A DNA stretch of 64,000 nucleotides from Actinomycetota bacterium (GCA_016201065.1 JACQDL010000055.1:1-64000), one strand, 5' to 3'; shown: positions 38,732-47,939, counted from the stretch's first letter. Notes: generated by a model from the sequence alone, not told the origin. A program made the numbers and translations.

Positions 38732-40020
38732 CGGTGGGCCGGCCTGTCCGGGGGCCGGCTCGGTGGCGGCGGATGACCGTGGACGCGGCGCCGTTGCGGA
38801 TCCCGGCGTTCCGCCGGCTCTTCCTCGGCTACGGGTTGTCCTTCGTCGGGTTCCAGCTGACCGCCGTGGCGGTCCCGGTGCAGCTGTTCGCCATCACCGG
38901 TTCATCGGTGTATGTCGGCCTCCTCGGGCTGGTCCAGATCGGCCCGCTCGTTGGCTTCGGGTTGTGGGGCGGTGCGATCGCCGATGCGGCCGACCGGCGG
39001 GTCGTGGCACTCGTCGCCTCGGGGGTGGCGTGGGCGACGACCGTCGGGCTGCTGATCCAGGCCGTGCTCGCGGTGGCGAGCGTCGGGCTGATCATGGTGT
39101 TGATGGCGGTGCAGGCGGCGGCGTTCGCGATCATCCAGCCCACCCGCGGCGCGATCATCCCGCGGCTGGTCCCGACCTCGCTGGTACCGGCCGCGAACAC
39201 GCTCACCTTCACGATGGGCAATGTCGCCACGGTGGCTGGTCCGCTGCTCGCCGGTGTCCTGCTCGGACGGTCGTCCGGGTACGTCTGGGCGTACGCGCTG
39301 GACGCCACGCTCTTCGCCGTCTCCATGTACGCGACGGTGCGGCTGCCGAAACTGCCACCGCAGGGCCCGGTTGCCCGCCCCGGGCCCCGGTCGGTGGTGG
39401 TCGGGTTGCGGTTCATCGCCGGCCGACCGGTCCTGCTGCTGTCGTTCGTCGTGGACATCATCGCGATGGTGCTGGCTGCTCCCCGGGCGCTGTTTCCCGA
39501 GGTGGCGGCGAGGCGGTTCGGCGGCGCGGAGGCCGCTGGCGCCCTCTACGCCGCCGTCGCCGTGGGCGCGGTCCTCGGCGGGGTGTCGTCGGGGTGGATC
39601 GGGCGGGTCCACCGGCAGGGCCTTGCCCTGATCGGGGCGGTCTTCGGCTGGGGGCTCGCCGTGGCCGCGGCCGGCCTGACCCATGCGCGCTGGCAGGCCC
39701 TGCTGCTGCTCGCGCTCGCCGGCGGCTTCGACCTGGTCTCGGCGGTCTTCCGGCAGACGATCATGCAGGTGTACGCGCCCGACGAGCTGCGTGGCCGACT
39801 CCAGGGTGTCTTCATCGTCGTCGTGACCGGCGGCCCGCGCCTGGGTGACCTGCGGGCTGGTCTGGTGGCCGGAACGACCGGCGCCACGGTGTCCTGGGTG
39901 TCCGGCGGCCTGGCCTGCGCCGTCGCCGTGCTCGCGCTCGGCGTGGCGTTCCCGGCGCTGCGCCGCTACGACGGCCGTACCACCACCCCGACCCGGCCAG
40001 CCGACGACCGCGCCGCGTAG
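38728..40020 (+). CDS. MFS exporter (EntS-like)
   Basis: 430 residues from GTG 38728, overlapping pdxH by GTGA; ATG 38773 (MTVDAAPLRIPAF) could be the real start and drops an Arg/Pro-rich N-terminus. Twelve predicted helices with loop motif AIADAADRRVVALV and mid-protein PTRGAIIPRLVPTSLVPAAN, as in enterobactin/multidrug exporters of the EntS type. Substrate unknown; overlap with pdxH suggests co-transcription. Confidence 0.88.
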   Translation: MTVGRPVRGPARWRRMTVDAAPLRIPAFRRLFLGYGLSFVGFQLTAVAVPVQLFAITGSSVYVGLLGLVQIGPLVGFGLWGGAIADAADRRVVALVASGVAWATTVGLLIQAVLAVASVGLIMVLMAVQAAAFAIIQPTRGAIIPRLVPTSLVPAANTLTFTMGNVATVAGPLLAGVLLGRSSGYVWAYALDATLFAVSMYATVRLPKLPPQGPVARPGPRSVVVGLRFIAGRPVLLLSFVVDIIAMVLAAPRALFPEVAARRFGGAEAAGALYAAVAVGAVLGGVSSGWIGRVHRQGLALIGAVFGWGLAVAAAGLTHARWQALLLLALAGGFDLVSAVFRQTIMQVYAPDELRGRLQGVFIVVVTGGPRLGDLRAGLVAGTTGATVSWVSGGLACAVAVLALGVAFPALRRYDGRTTTPTRPADDRAA

Positions 40021-40065
40021 CCGGGCTGCCGGGGCACCCGCGTCGTCACCCGATCGGCGGCGTAC

Positions 40066-40728
40066 TCACTCCGGGACGCGCTCCGGCCCCCACGCCCATT
40101 CCAGGCTCCGGGCAATCGCGTCGAACAGCTCGTCCAGCGCGGGCCGTACCGAGAGGTTCGGGGTGGAGAACGTCATCGCCAGCACCTTGTCGGTGCCCGG
40201 CACGGGCACGAAGTACTGCGACTCCGCGGTCGCCACGCTGGTCCCGTCGGTACCGGTGAACCCCGAGTTCGTCGTCCTCCGCACCCGCGCGGCGCGGCCG
40301 GCAAGGGTGTCGATGGCGCCCGGCTCCGGGGGCTCGCCGGTCTCGGCGGGATCGTCCTCCGTGACCATCGCGCGGCCGAGCAGCGCGGCGTCGAGGATGG
40401 GCTCGCCGTCGTCACCCCGCGGTGCATCGCCGACGGCGATGACCAGGGACGCGGACAGCGCGATCCCCTGCACCACCTGGTCCATCAGCGCCGCGTAGAT
40501 CGCGCCATGGCTGGCCGCCTGCCGGGCGTAGCTGCGCAGCATGCCGGTCAGGTCCCGCCGGAGCTGACGTAGCTGCGGCGAGTCGTCGGTGCCGATCCGG
40601 TCCTCGACCAGGCGCGCGATCGTGCTGGTGCGGGTTCGCGGATCCAGATCGAGGGCGTACCAGTTCTTGGGGACCGTGATGGTGAACTCCGGCAAGGTTG
40701 TGCCGGGTGCCTCTGTGGCGTTGGGCAT
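40066..40728 (-). CDS. Conserved hypothetical protein at a T7SS-like locus
   Basis: 220 residues from ATG 40728. Soluble, no signal peptide. N-terminus ITVPKNWYALDLDPRTRTST, a helical segment QLRRDLTGMLRSYARQAASH, and C-terminal PNLSVRPALDELFDAIARSL. Its place as third gene after two WXG-like genes, same strand, recalls cytosolic ESX accessory proteins, but I do not see a clear EspG signature. Function unknown. Confidence 0.6.
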   Translation of the reverse strand: MPNATEAPGTTLPEFTITVPKNWYALDLDPRTRTSTIARLVEDRIGTDDSPQLRQLRRDLTGMLRSYARQAASHGAIYAALMDQVVQGIALSASLVIAVGDAPRGDDGEPILDAALLGRAMVTEDDPAETGEPPEPGAIDTLAGRAARVRRTTNSGFTGTDGTSVATAESQYFVPVPGTDKVLAMTFSTPNLSVRPALDELFDAIARSLEWAWGPERVPE

Positions 40729-40799
40729 GGAACCTCGAACTGTTGGCAGGTCGGTGGGTCCGTCCGACCTTAGTCCATTTGTCGAGTCGGACCGCACCC

Positions 40800-41702
40800 T
40801 TACGCGTCGCTCGGCGCGACCGGGAGGGTGATCCGGCGTACCGCGGCGGCAAGCTCCGGGTCCTGGGTCGCGAAGCCCCCGGTGGCGCGTGCCCGCGCGG
40901 CGGCGACCGCGGCCAGGACGGGAACGCCGACCGCCGCCGTGACCGCCCCCGGCGAGCTGGGTGTCCGGCTCGCCGGCCCGCCCCCCGGAACCCCGGCAAG
41001 AGCGAGCGCCAGGAGACTCAACCAGCCGCTCACAGCCCGGAGCAGGGGAGCCAGCCGGGTCAGGGCGCCGACCAGCGGAGCGGTGAGAGCGGGGATCGCC
41101 TGCCGCAGCCAGACGTCGTTGGCCAGGTCGTCGTGCACGGCCTGGTGGATCCGGACCGCCGCGACGTGGGCGGCCCGGTCGCGGTTCTCGATGGCGGTGG
41201 CCATCAGCCGCACCGCGGCCTGTACCTGCTCGCTTGCCAACGCCTGCTGCTGGACGGGGTCCGGCCCGGTCCAGTGGACGTGCCGCGCCCCGAGGTGGAC
41301 CCGACTCTCAGCCTCGACGCGGCGCCGGGCGTGGTCGTCGGCGATCCGGAGCTGATGGGTCGCCATCCGGTAGTCAGCCAGCGCCTTGGCGGCGAGGTGC
41401 CTGGCCTCGCGGAGCTGCGGATGGTAGGTCGCCAACGTCCTGCCGACCGCGGTGTAGCGCTCGATGACCTGGTCGAGCATCGGTGGCAGCGCCGCCTTCG
41501 TCGTGGTGAACCTCGTGGCCGCGGCGCCCTGCCAGAACTGGTCGGCGGTGATGCCACGCAGGCGCTGGTTCTGGGTACGCAGGGTTTCTGCGGTGCTGGA
41601 CAGCTGCGCGGCCAGTGCCGCGATCCGGTCCGGGTCGCCGACGATGGGATTCTGGTCGCGCTCCAGCGCCTGCTGTGCGAGCAGCCTCTCGAACCAGTAC
41701 AC
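40800..41702 (-). CDS. T7SS-like protein with WXG hairpin and hydrophobic C-terminal segments
   Basis: 300 residues from GTG 41702, with GGGAGG five bases upstream. Residues about 20-110 form a WXG-like helical hairpin (DPDRIAALAAQLSSTAETLR, then the turn FWQGAAATRF with W-Q-G). A long helical stretch follows, then hydrophobic segments near 225-270 (LLRAVSGWLSLLALALAG, VGVPVLAAVAAA) and a short tail. Resembles ESX-linked membrane-tethered substrates. Flanked by another WXG-like gene (56 bases upstream) and a hypothetical (71 bases downstream). Confidence 0.6.
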   Translation of the reverse strand: MYWFERLLAQQALERDQNPIVGDPDRIAALAAQLSSTAETLRTQNQRLRGITADQFWQGAAATRFTTTKAALPPMLDQVIERYTAVGRTLATYHPQLREARHLAAKALADYRMATHQLRIADDHARRRVEAESRVHLGARHVHWTGPDPVQQQALASEQVQAAVRLMATAIENRDRAAHVAAVRIHQAVHDDLANDVWLRQAIPALTAPLVGALTRLAPLLRAVSGWLSLLALALAGVPGGGPASRTPSSPGAVTAAVGVPVLAAVAAARARATGGFATQDPELAAAVRRITLPVAPSDA

Positions 41703-41758
41703 CGTGCCTCCCAGCCAGACGAGATGATTCCGCCATCCACCCGTGCCGCCCGATCGGC

Positions 41759-42463
41759 CTACTCGCCGTCGTCGGGCAACTCGGGCTCGACGTCCTGCTT
41801 CCGTCGCGTGATGGCCCATGCCGTGGCACCGGCCGCACCGAGCACCCCAACCGGGGCGGCCATGGCCGCCACACCCAGCGTGGAGTGACCGCCCGCCGCG
41901 CCGGCGGCGGCCGGCTGCGCCGTCGCCGTGCCGCCCACCCCGACCGATCCGCCGCCGGAGATCGCCCCGTGGCCGCCGGAACCGGAGGCACCGCTGCCGA
42001 GCCCACCTCCGGCATCAGCGAGCCCACCTCCGGCATCGGACGGGCCGACCTGCGTGGCCGAGCCCGGGTCGGACCCGCCAGCCGGCGATCCGCCACCCGT
42101 CCCCGTACCGGGATCGCCGTCACCGGGGAGCAGGCCGTCCGGGACGAACGGCCCGCCGTCACCCCCCGCGGACGGCGTCCCGAGCCCTTGCCCGGCGTTC
42201 GCGATACCTTCCTCGATCCGCTGGTATTCCAGTGCCGCCAACCCGGCGGAGTCGGCCACCTGCTGCAGGAGCAGGGAGATCTGCTGCCGGGCGAGGGACC
42301 AGTTGGTGCCGAACACCTCAACGCCCGTCGAGACCTCGGCCGAGCCCAGATACTCCCCCGCCGCCTTGGTCACGCCCGCGATCCCGTCGAAGCCGGCCTT
42401 CACATCCAGCAGCGCCCGGGACAGGTCGGTGAGCGCGGTGTAGTCGACGATGATCTGGCTCAT
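41759..42463 (-). CDS. WXG-like N-terminus, Gly-rich linker and C-terminal membrane helix
   Basis: 234 residues from ATG 42463, with GAAGGA upstream. An N-terminal helical hairpin of about 95 residues (IIVDYTALTDLSRALLDVKA, ending with conserved-looking GTNWSLARQQISLLLQQV) has no exact W-x-G. A 100-residue Gly/Ser/Asp-rich region and a helix STLGVAAMAAPVGVLGAAGA follow, then a charged tail. Heads the three-gene cluster. Probably an envelope-anchored T7SS-type protein (inference). Confidence 0.55.
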   Translation of the reverse strand: MSQIIVDYTALTDLSRALLDVKAGFDGIAGVTKAAGEYLGSAEVSTGVEVFGTNWSLARQQISLLLQQVADSAGLAALEYQRIEEGIANAGQGLGTPSAGGDGGPFVPDGLLPGDGDPGTGTGGGSPAGGSDPGSATQVGPSDAGGGLADAGGGLGSGASGSGGHGAISGGGSVGVGGTATAQPAAAGAAGGHSTLGVAAMAAPVGVLGAAGATAWAITRRKQDVEPELPDDGE

Positions 42464-42500
42464 CGCACGCGTCCTTCGTCGGAGGCAGGGACCGCGGACT

Positions 42501-42530
42501 ACTCTACGTTGATGCGACCTGATTTGTCCA
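42501..42530 (-). promoter_or_regulatory. Candidate promoter of the T7SS-like cluster
   Basis: On the minus strand: TGGACA, 18 bases, TAGAGT, placing a start about 30 bases before ATG 42463. It fits a housekeeping promoter and would make the cluster independent of the upstream tachylectin-type gene. Confidence 0.4.
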
Positions 42531-42595
42531 GCAAGCGCATATTGAGACGAGTGTCTGTTTCTCTGGGCGCGTCGATCCGGCGCGATGATCGGTGG

Positions 42596-44635
42596 TCAGG
42601 TCTGGCCGATCAGCTGGCCGCTGCCGGGCGCCCACCGGGGCGACCCGCCGGCGGGGTCGGCGTGCCGGTACCACCGGAGCTGGCCGGCTGCGGTGGTCAC
42701 GTAGACCACGCCGTCTCCGGCGGCCACGATCTGCCGGAACGATCCCCACCCGGTCGCGATGACCCGGCCGGCTGACGACCCCCAGATCGCAGCGCCACCC
42801 GTCGGGTCGTCGTGCCGGTACCACCGGAGCTGGCCGGCGGTGGTGGTCGCGTAGATCACCCCGTCCCGACCCGAGGTGACCTGGGCCACGGAGCCCCATC
42901 CGGACGTGACGACCTGACCTGCCCCGCCGCCCCACCACGGTGCACCGCCGGCCGGGTCCAGGTGCCGGTACCAGTGCAGGTCGCCCTTGGCGTCGAGCCC
43001 GTAGATCGCGCCGGCCGCGCCGGCGAAGATCTGGCGGTAGCCGCTCCAGCCGGAGCCGATGACCGCACCGGAGCCGGGCGCCCAGGTCGCCGAGCCGCCG
43101 GCCGGGTCCAGGTGCCGGTACCAGTGCAGGTTGCCGCCCGCGTCGACGGCGTACAGCACGCCGTCGCCGGCCGCGGCGACCCTGGTGTAGGCGTTCCAGC
43201 CCGAGCCGATGGGCAGGTTGGTCGCGGCGGCCCAGGTGGCCGCCCCACTCGCGGGGTCGAGCTGACGGTTCCAGCTCAGCGTCCCGTCAGCGAGGGCGCG
43301 GTAGACCACCCCGGACCCGGCGGAGAGCAGCCGGGTGCCGGACGCCGCCGGCTGGTCCCTGGCCCCACCGACGTCGAGGTAGTCGCTGTCGATGTTGATC
43401 GTGACGTTGCCGTACCGCTCGTCGTGCCCGCCGAGGTACTGCTTGATCCGCTGGTGGCTGGACCACATCGAGTCCGGTAGCACCGGCTCAACCGTCGACG
43501 CGACACCGTTCCAGCGGGCGAAGAAGATGTGGTCCGGTCCCTGGTAGGCGGCCGACGCGGTGACCGCGGCGAGTACGGCGACGCCCGAGCTCGCGCTGCT
43601 GTAGGCCCCGGAGAGGTAGCCGCGCTCATGCAGCCGCGCGGTCCAGCCGGACAGGTACTGCAGCACCGCCGTGGAGCATTCCGGCGCGCTGGTCGGGAAG
43701 GCTTCCATGTCGTCGTAGACCGTGCTTCCGGGTGCCAGCCCGAGAGCCGCCGCCTTGTTCGCCGCGTCGTCGGCCGCCAGCCGGCCCTGGGCGGTCGCCG
43801 TGGGTGGGTTGATCCGGTAGGAGTACGCCGTGCACGGCGCCTGGAGACCCACGTAGATCGGCACCAGGTGCCAGCCGCGGGACGACTGCCGGCTGACCCA
43901 GGCTGCGGTGAGGTTGGGTTGCGCGCAGGCCCGGGCGCCGCCACCGAGATAGACCCCGACGGCCCGGTACGGTGCGCCGAGCCAGGCGTCCATCGCACCG
44001 GACGACGGTGCCGCGCAGGCATCGAAGCCGCCACCGGTGAAGGTCCCTGGCGCGATCACCGTCTGCCCGGCCGGCGGCGGCGCCAGCAGCGGGGCGGCGG
44101 TGCTGACCTCGGCCGTCTTGCCGGCGGGAGCCGCCGTCGAGGTCACGCTCGCACCAGCCACGATCCGCCCGACCAGGGAGGGGTCGGCGCCGTAGGTCAC
44201 GTGCACCAGCACCGAGGCGCCCTGCACCGCGATCGTCGCCTCGCGGTCCATCGTGACCGGCACCGAGGCCGGCATCCTTCCGCCAGCGGGCACCGTGATG
44301 GTGCCGGCCCGTGCCTGCGGCCCGGACCCCGCCCGGAGCGGCTCGATCAGCACCGTGTCGGTCCTGCCGACCAGCCCGGCCGGGCAGTCCTGGTCCGGGC
44401 CGGGCTGGCCGAGGTACACCGCGGCGCGGTCGAGGCGGACGCACGCCGTCGGGTTGGCCGTCAGGTCGATGACCGGCCATGAGGCGGGCACCGTGAGGCG
44501 TACGCCGTGGTAGGTCACCGTCCGGGTCGGCTCGCCCGACCGCCCCGGACTGGCTCCCGCGGCCACGCCGAGGCCCGCGACCAGGACGGTGGCCACTCCG
44601 GTGCCGATCAGACGTTGGACCGAGCTCCTGCGCAC
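42596..44635 (-). CDS. Secreted DUF1906 (Rv2525c-like) protein with five-bladed tachylectin propeller
   Basis: 679 residues from GTG 44635 (AAGGGG upstream). Signal peptide (LIGTGVATVLVAGLGVAAGA), then an N-terminal region of about 170 residues with no known domain. A DUF1906 glycoside-hydrolase-like domain follows at about 203-420 (GFDACAAPSSGAMDAWLGAP, VYDDMEAFPTSAPECS, DSDYLDVGGA). Residues 435-679 are five repeats of about 47 residues with core LHWYRHLDPAGG, the tachylectin-2 beta-propeller pattern known to bind amino sugars. Likely a secreted wall- or glycan-targeting protein; cleavage activity is unproven. Confidence 0.85.
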   Translation of the reverse strand: MRRSSVQRLIGTGVATVLVAGLGVAAGASPGRSGEPTRTVTYHGVRLTVPASWPVIDLTANPTACVRLDRAAVYLGQPGPDQDCPAGLVGRTDTVLIEPLRAGSGPQARAGTITVPAGGRMPASVPVTMDREATIAVQGASVLVHVTYGADPSLVGRIVAGASVTSTAAPAGKTAEVSTAAPLLAPPPAGQTVIAPGTFTGGGFDACAAPSSGAMDAWLGAPYRAVGVYLGGGARACAQPNLTAAWVSRQSSRGWHLVPIYVGLQAPCTAYSYRINPPTATAQGRLAADDAANKAAALGLAPGSTVYDDMEAFPTSAPECSTAVLQYLSGWTARLHERGYLSGAYSSASSGVAVLAAVTASAAYQGPDHIFFARWNGVASTVEPVLPDSMWSSHQRIKQYLGGHDERYGNVTINIDSDYLDVGGARDQPAASGTRLLSAGSGVVYRALADGTLSWNRQLDPASGAATWAAATNLPIGSGWNAYTRVAAAGDGVLYAVDAGGNLHWYRHLDPAGGSATWAPGSGAVIGSGWSGYRQIFAGAAGAIYGLDAKGDLHWYRHLDPAGGAPWWGGGAGQVVTSGWGSVAQVTSGRDGVIYATTTAGQLRWYRHDDPTGGAAIWGSSAGRVIATGWGSFRQIVAAGDGVVYVTTAAGQLRWYRHADPAGGSPRWAPGSGQLIGQT

Positions 44636-44794
44636 GCCGTGCCCCTTCCGGTCTGCTGGAACCGCGCCCGTCGGCGCGGGCGGAGACCTCCCCTGTGATG
44701 GAAACGATCGGCGGGAGCTGGAGTCGCATCTGCCGGGGACCGGCGGAAGTCGCACCTGCCGGAACCGGCTGGGCGGGTGAGGCGTCGAAGCGGC

Positions 44795-45232
44795 ATGGCC
44801 GCCGTTCAGCGAAGGTTGAAGACCGCCCTCCGGGTTTTCCGGCTCGGGTTCGTCCTGCCGGGGTTCGTCGTGGCGCTTGCCGCCATGGGTTGCGCCCCGC
44901 AGGGGAGCACCGGCTCGGGTGACAGCGGCGGGAGCGCGTCGACCGGACCGACCACGCCGGTCCCGGCCCAGACGTCGGAGCCGTCCGGCGGGACCGGGTC
45001 GGCCGTTCCGCCGGCCGGGCGGGCAGTGATCGTGAACGGCGTGATCGAGCGGGGCGTCGAGCCTGGATGCTTCATCCTCACGCCGGACCGCGGCGGACCT
45101 GTCTACCTCGTGCTCGGCGTGCGCGGGCTCCCGGTGGGGGTGCCGGTGACCGTGCGGGGCACCATCTCGTCGGTGCTGTCCTACTGCCAGCAGGGGATCC
45201 CGTTGCAGGCCAGCTCGGTCCAGCAACGGTGA
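44795..45232 (+). CDS. Putative lipoprotein
   Basis: 145 residues from ATG 44795; GTG 44777 in frame is also possible. A basic and hydrophobic leader ends in lipobox VALAAMGC, so the Cys should be lipidated. A Ser/Thr/Gly/Pro-rich linker precedes a small domain of about 70 residues (AVIVNGVIERGVEPGCFILT ... ISSVLSYCQQGIP), with two Cys that may pair, and an OB-like strand pattern. No assigned family. Divergent from the tachylectin-type gene. Confidence 0.65.
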   Translation: MAAVQRRLKTALRVFRLGFVLPGFVVALAAMGCAPQGSTGSGDSGGSASTGPTTPVPAQTSEPSGGTGSAVPPAGRAVIVNGVIERGVEPGCFILTPDRGGPVYLVLGVRGLPVGVPVTVRGTISSVLSYCQQGIPLQASSVQQR

Positions 45233-45394
45233 GCTGCGGCCGTCATCGCCGGTCGGGAGATGCCCCGTCTGGGTGACAGGCGGCCCGTCCCGTGGTGCCA
45301 CCGACCGGGTAGGCACGCCCCTGGCGCGGCGGTGGATCTCCTGGACCGAGCCCGTGCGGCCGCCGAGAACGCACAGGTCGCACTGCGCCAGGGA

Positions 45395-46780
45395 TCACGG
45401 CCCGGCGGGGAGCCGTGGCAGCTCCACGCGGAGCACCGCGCCGCCACCGGCCCGGTTGGCCGCCGTCGCCTCGCCGCCGTGGGTGCGTGCCACCGATCGG
45501 ACGATGGCCAGACCCAGGCCGGTCCCGCCATCACCCCGGGCACGCGCCGGGTCGCCGCGCCGGAACCGCTCGAACGCATGCGGAAGGAAGTCGGGCCGGA
45601 AGCCGGGGCCCTGGTCCCGGACCTCGATGCTGAGCCACCCGGTCGGGCCGGACGCCGCGACGACGACGTCGACCACCGCACCGTCCGGGCTGTACCGGAG
45701 CGCATTGTCAAGGAGGTTGTCGAGGGCCTGCCGGAGCCGGTCCGGGTCGACATCGATCAGGGTGCTCACCACGCCGGCCACATGGACGCTCACCCCGCGC
45801 GGTGCGCCGCGCAGCCCGGCGGCGCGCACGGCCGGATCCACGACGTCCCCCACCGGCATGACCACCCGGCGCAGGGACGCTGCGCTGTGGTCGGACTTCG
45901 CCAGCAGCAACAGGTCCTCGGCGAGCCTGATCAGCCGGTCGGTCTCCTCGCCAGCGGCGGCGATCGCGGCGGTCAGCTCCTCGCGGGACCGGCCGGGCCG
46001 GGCCGCCAGCTCCAACTCGGTGCGGAGGATCGTCAGGGGGGTGCGCAGCTCGTGCCCGGCGTCGGCGACGAAGCCACGCTCCCTGGTCAACGCCTCCTGC
46101 AACCTGCTCAGCAGCGCGTTCATCGTTCCGGCGAGTGCGGCCACCTCGTCATGGGTGTTCGGTACGGCGAGCCGGGCGCTCGGGTCGCGGCCGCCGATGG
46201 CGTCGGCCTGGCGGCGCATCCGTTCCACCGGTCGCAGCGCGGCGCGGGCCAGCGTCCATGCGCCGAGGCCGGCCAGCACCGCCGCGAGCGGGCCGCCGAC
46301 CAGAGCGGCCAGCCGCACGCGGTGCTCCGCCGCATCCACCAGCGAGGTGGTGGAGCCCACCACAATGATCATCGATTTACTCGGGTCCTCCCCCTGTGGG
46401 GCGCTGCGCACGGCGACCAGCCTGGTCTCCTGGCCGCCGAGCACGACGGTGGTGGCCAGCGGACCCGACTCGACGCGGAGGATCTGGCCGGCCGACAGCA
46501 GGGGGCGCGCACCGGCCGCGGGCGAGGACTCCAGCACCCGCCCGTCGGCGGTGAGAACCTGCGCGACGTCCTCCGACTCGGTGATCACCGTCGGCCGGGC
46601 GTTCTCGTCCGACTCGCCGTCGAGCCGGGTCGCGAGCGAGTCGGCGCGCAGGTGCAGCGCGGAGTCGAGGCTGCCGATCAGGCCATCCTGGAACTGCTGG
46701 TAGAAGACGAAAGCCACGCCGGCCACCAGAGCCGACGTCACGACCGCGACCAGCAGGGCGAGCCGCAGCCGCAGCGACAC
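45395..46780 (-). CDS. Sensor histidine kinase
   Basis: 461 residues from GTG 46780, five bases after the regulator's stop. TM1 at residues 7-28, extracytoplasmic domain of about 120 residues, TM2 near 155-175, HAMP, dimerisation/phosphoacceptor DAGHELRTPLTI (His near 241), N-box LRQALDNLLDNALRY, G1 VRDQGPGFRPD and G2 GDGGTGLGLAIVR. An OmpR-linked HPK of the MprB/TrcS kind. The signal is unknown. Confidence 0.93.
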   Translation of the reverse strand: MSLRLRLALLVAVVTSALVAGVAFVFYQQFQDGLIGSLDSALHLRADSLATRLDGESDENARPTVITESEDVAQVLTADGRVLESSPAAGARPLLSAGQILRVESGPLATTVVLGGQETRLVAVRSAPQGEDPSKSMIIVVGSTTSLVDAAEHRVRLAALVGGPLAAVLAGLGAWTLARAALRPVERMRRQADAIGGRDPSARLAVPNTHDEVAALAGTMNALLSRLQEALTRERGFVADAGHELRTPLTILRTELELAARPGRSREELTAAIAAAGEETDRLIRLAEDLLLLAKSDHSAASLRRVVMPVGDVVDPAVRAAGLRGAPRGVSVHVAGVVSTLIDVDPDRLRQALDNLLDNALRYSPDGAVVDVVVAASGPTGWLSIEVRDQGPGFRPDFLPHAFERFRRGDPARARGDGGTGLGLAIVRSVARTHGGEATAANRAGGGAVLRVELPRLPAGP

Positions 46781-46785
46781 CGGGC

Positions 46786-47469
46786 TCAGCCGCCGGTTGC
46801 GGCGTCACGCAGCCGGTAGCCCGCGCCGCGGACGGTTTCCAGGTACCGGGTCCCGAACCGGCGGTCGATCTTCATCCGCAGGTACCGGATGTACTGGTCG
46901 ACCACGTTGGAGTCGCCGTCGTAGGCGGTGTCCCAGACGTGCTGCAAGATCCGGGTGCGGGTGAGCAACTCGCCCGGGTGCCGCAGGAAGAGCTCGAGCA
47001 GCGCGAACTCCTTGGGGGAGAGTGCCAGCTCGGCCTCGTCATGCCAGGCGCGGCGGGTTGCCGGGTCCAGGCTGAGCCCGTCCACCACCAGCCTGCTGGG
47101 GCGCTCACGGGTGCCGCGCCGGATCAGCGCCCGCAGCCGCGCGGCGAGCTCGGCGAAACTGAACGGCTTGGCCAGGTAGTCGTCGGCCCCCGCGTCGAGG
47201 CCGCGCACCCGGTCGTCCACGTCGTCGCGGGCCGTCAGGATCAGCACCGGGGCCCACCGGTCGACGGACCGCAGGCTGTGGCACAGCTCGATGCCGTCCA
47301 TGCCCGGGAGCATCACGTCGAGCACCAGCGCGTCGAAGTCCTCCTCGGTGGCCAGCCAGAGCGCCTCCCGCCCGTCATGCAGCACATCGACGACGTACCC
47401 CTCCTCCTCCAGGCCACGGCGGAGCAGCGCGGCCATTCGCGGCTCATCCTCGACGACCAGGATCCTCAT
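46786..47469 (-). CDS. OmpR-family response regulator
   Basis: 227 residues from ATG 47469. Receiver domain: acidic pair in VVEDEPRM, phosphoacceptor in DALVLDVMLPGMDGIELC, Lys in DYLAKPFSFAEL. Winged-helix DNA-binding domain with PKEFALLELFLRHPGELLTR and YIRYLRMKIDRRFGTRYLET. No Shine-Dalgarno is evident before the ATG, so translation may be leaderless. Paired with the kinase downstream. Confidence 0.93.
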   Translation of the reverse strand: MRILVVEDEPRMAALLRRGLEEEGYVVDVLHDGREALWLATEEDFDALVLDVMLPGMDGIELCHSLRSVDRWAPVLILTARDDVDDRVRGLDAGADDYLAKPFSFAELAARLRALIRRGTRERPSRLVVDGLSLDPATRRAWHDEAELALSPKEFALLELFLRHPGELLTRTRILQHVWDTAYDGDSNVVDQYIRYLRMKIDRRFGTRYLETVRGAGYRLRDAATGG

Positions 47470-47540
47470 GGGGCCATTGTCGGCGCTCTTGATGTGAAAG
47501 TGATGAGAACGGCGGGTCACCCGGCGGGCCGCCGTCGGCA

Positions 47541-47577
47541 GGTCCGGGCGACCGCGGGGGGCGCGGTCGCCCGGACC
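47541..47577 (-). terminator. Strong terminator after the acidic exported-protein gene
   Basis: A perfect 16-bp stem (ggtccgggcgaccgcg/cgcggtcgcccggacc) with a five-base loop, 29 bases beyond the stop of the 47607-47939 gene. It separates that gene from the two-component operon. Confidence 0.85.
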
Positions 47578-47606
47578 TCGTCGTAGCCGAGCCGGTTGCC
47601 CGGGCG

Positions 47607-47939
47607 TCAGCTCTTCGTGGAGTCGTCCGGACCCGGGTGCCGCTCGGCGGCATCGTCGGAGTCCGAACCCGAGCGGTGTTCGGTGGCCTCGTCAGAGTCG
47701 TCCCCGGTGGCATCGTCCGAGCGGGACCCGGTGCTCGGTGCGGAAGTGGTGGGGGAGCGGTCGCTGGCAGAGTCATCGGAGCGGTTGCTGTCGGCGTCGT
47801 TGGTCACCTGGGTGACCTTGTCCTGCGAGGGCCGCGAGCCGCCCGAGGCAAGTGAGCTGGCGGCACCGACGACGCCGGCGGTGAGCAGTGCGGCGGTCAC
47901 GATCGCCCCGGCGGTAACGGCCACGGTGCGAATGTTCAT
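47607..47939 (-). CDS. Small exported Asp/Ser-rich acidic protein
   Basis: 110 residues from ATG 47939, with GGAAGGA nine bases upstream. A signal peptide or membrane anchor (VAVTAGAIVTAALLTAGVVG) precedes an extracellular tail made mostly of Asp, Ser, Glu and Thr (for example SDDATGDDSDEATEHRSGSD). No domain. Such tails can bind cations. Its place directly upstream of a two-component system, on the same strand but cut off by a terminator, makes it a possible target of that system. Confidence 0.7.
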   Translation of the reverse strand: MNIRTVAVTAGAIVTAALLTAGVVGAASSLASGGSRPSQDKVTQVTNDADSNRSDDSASDRSPTTSAPSTGSRSDDATGDDSDEATEHRSGSDSDDAAERHPGPDDSTKS

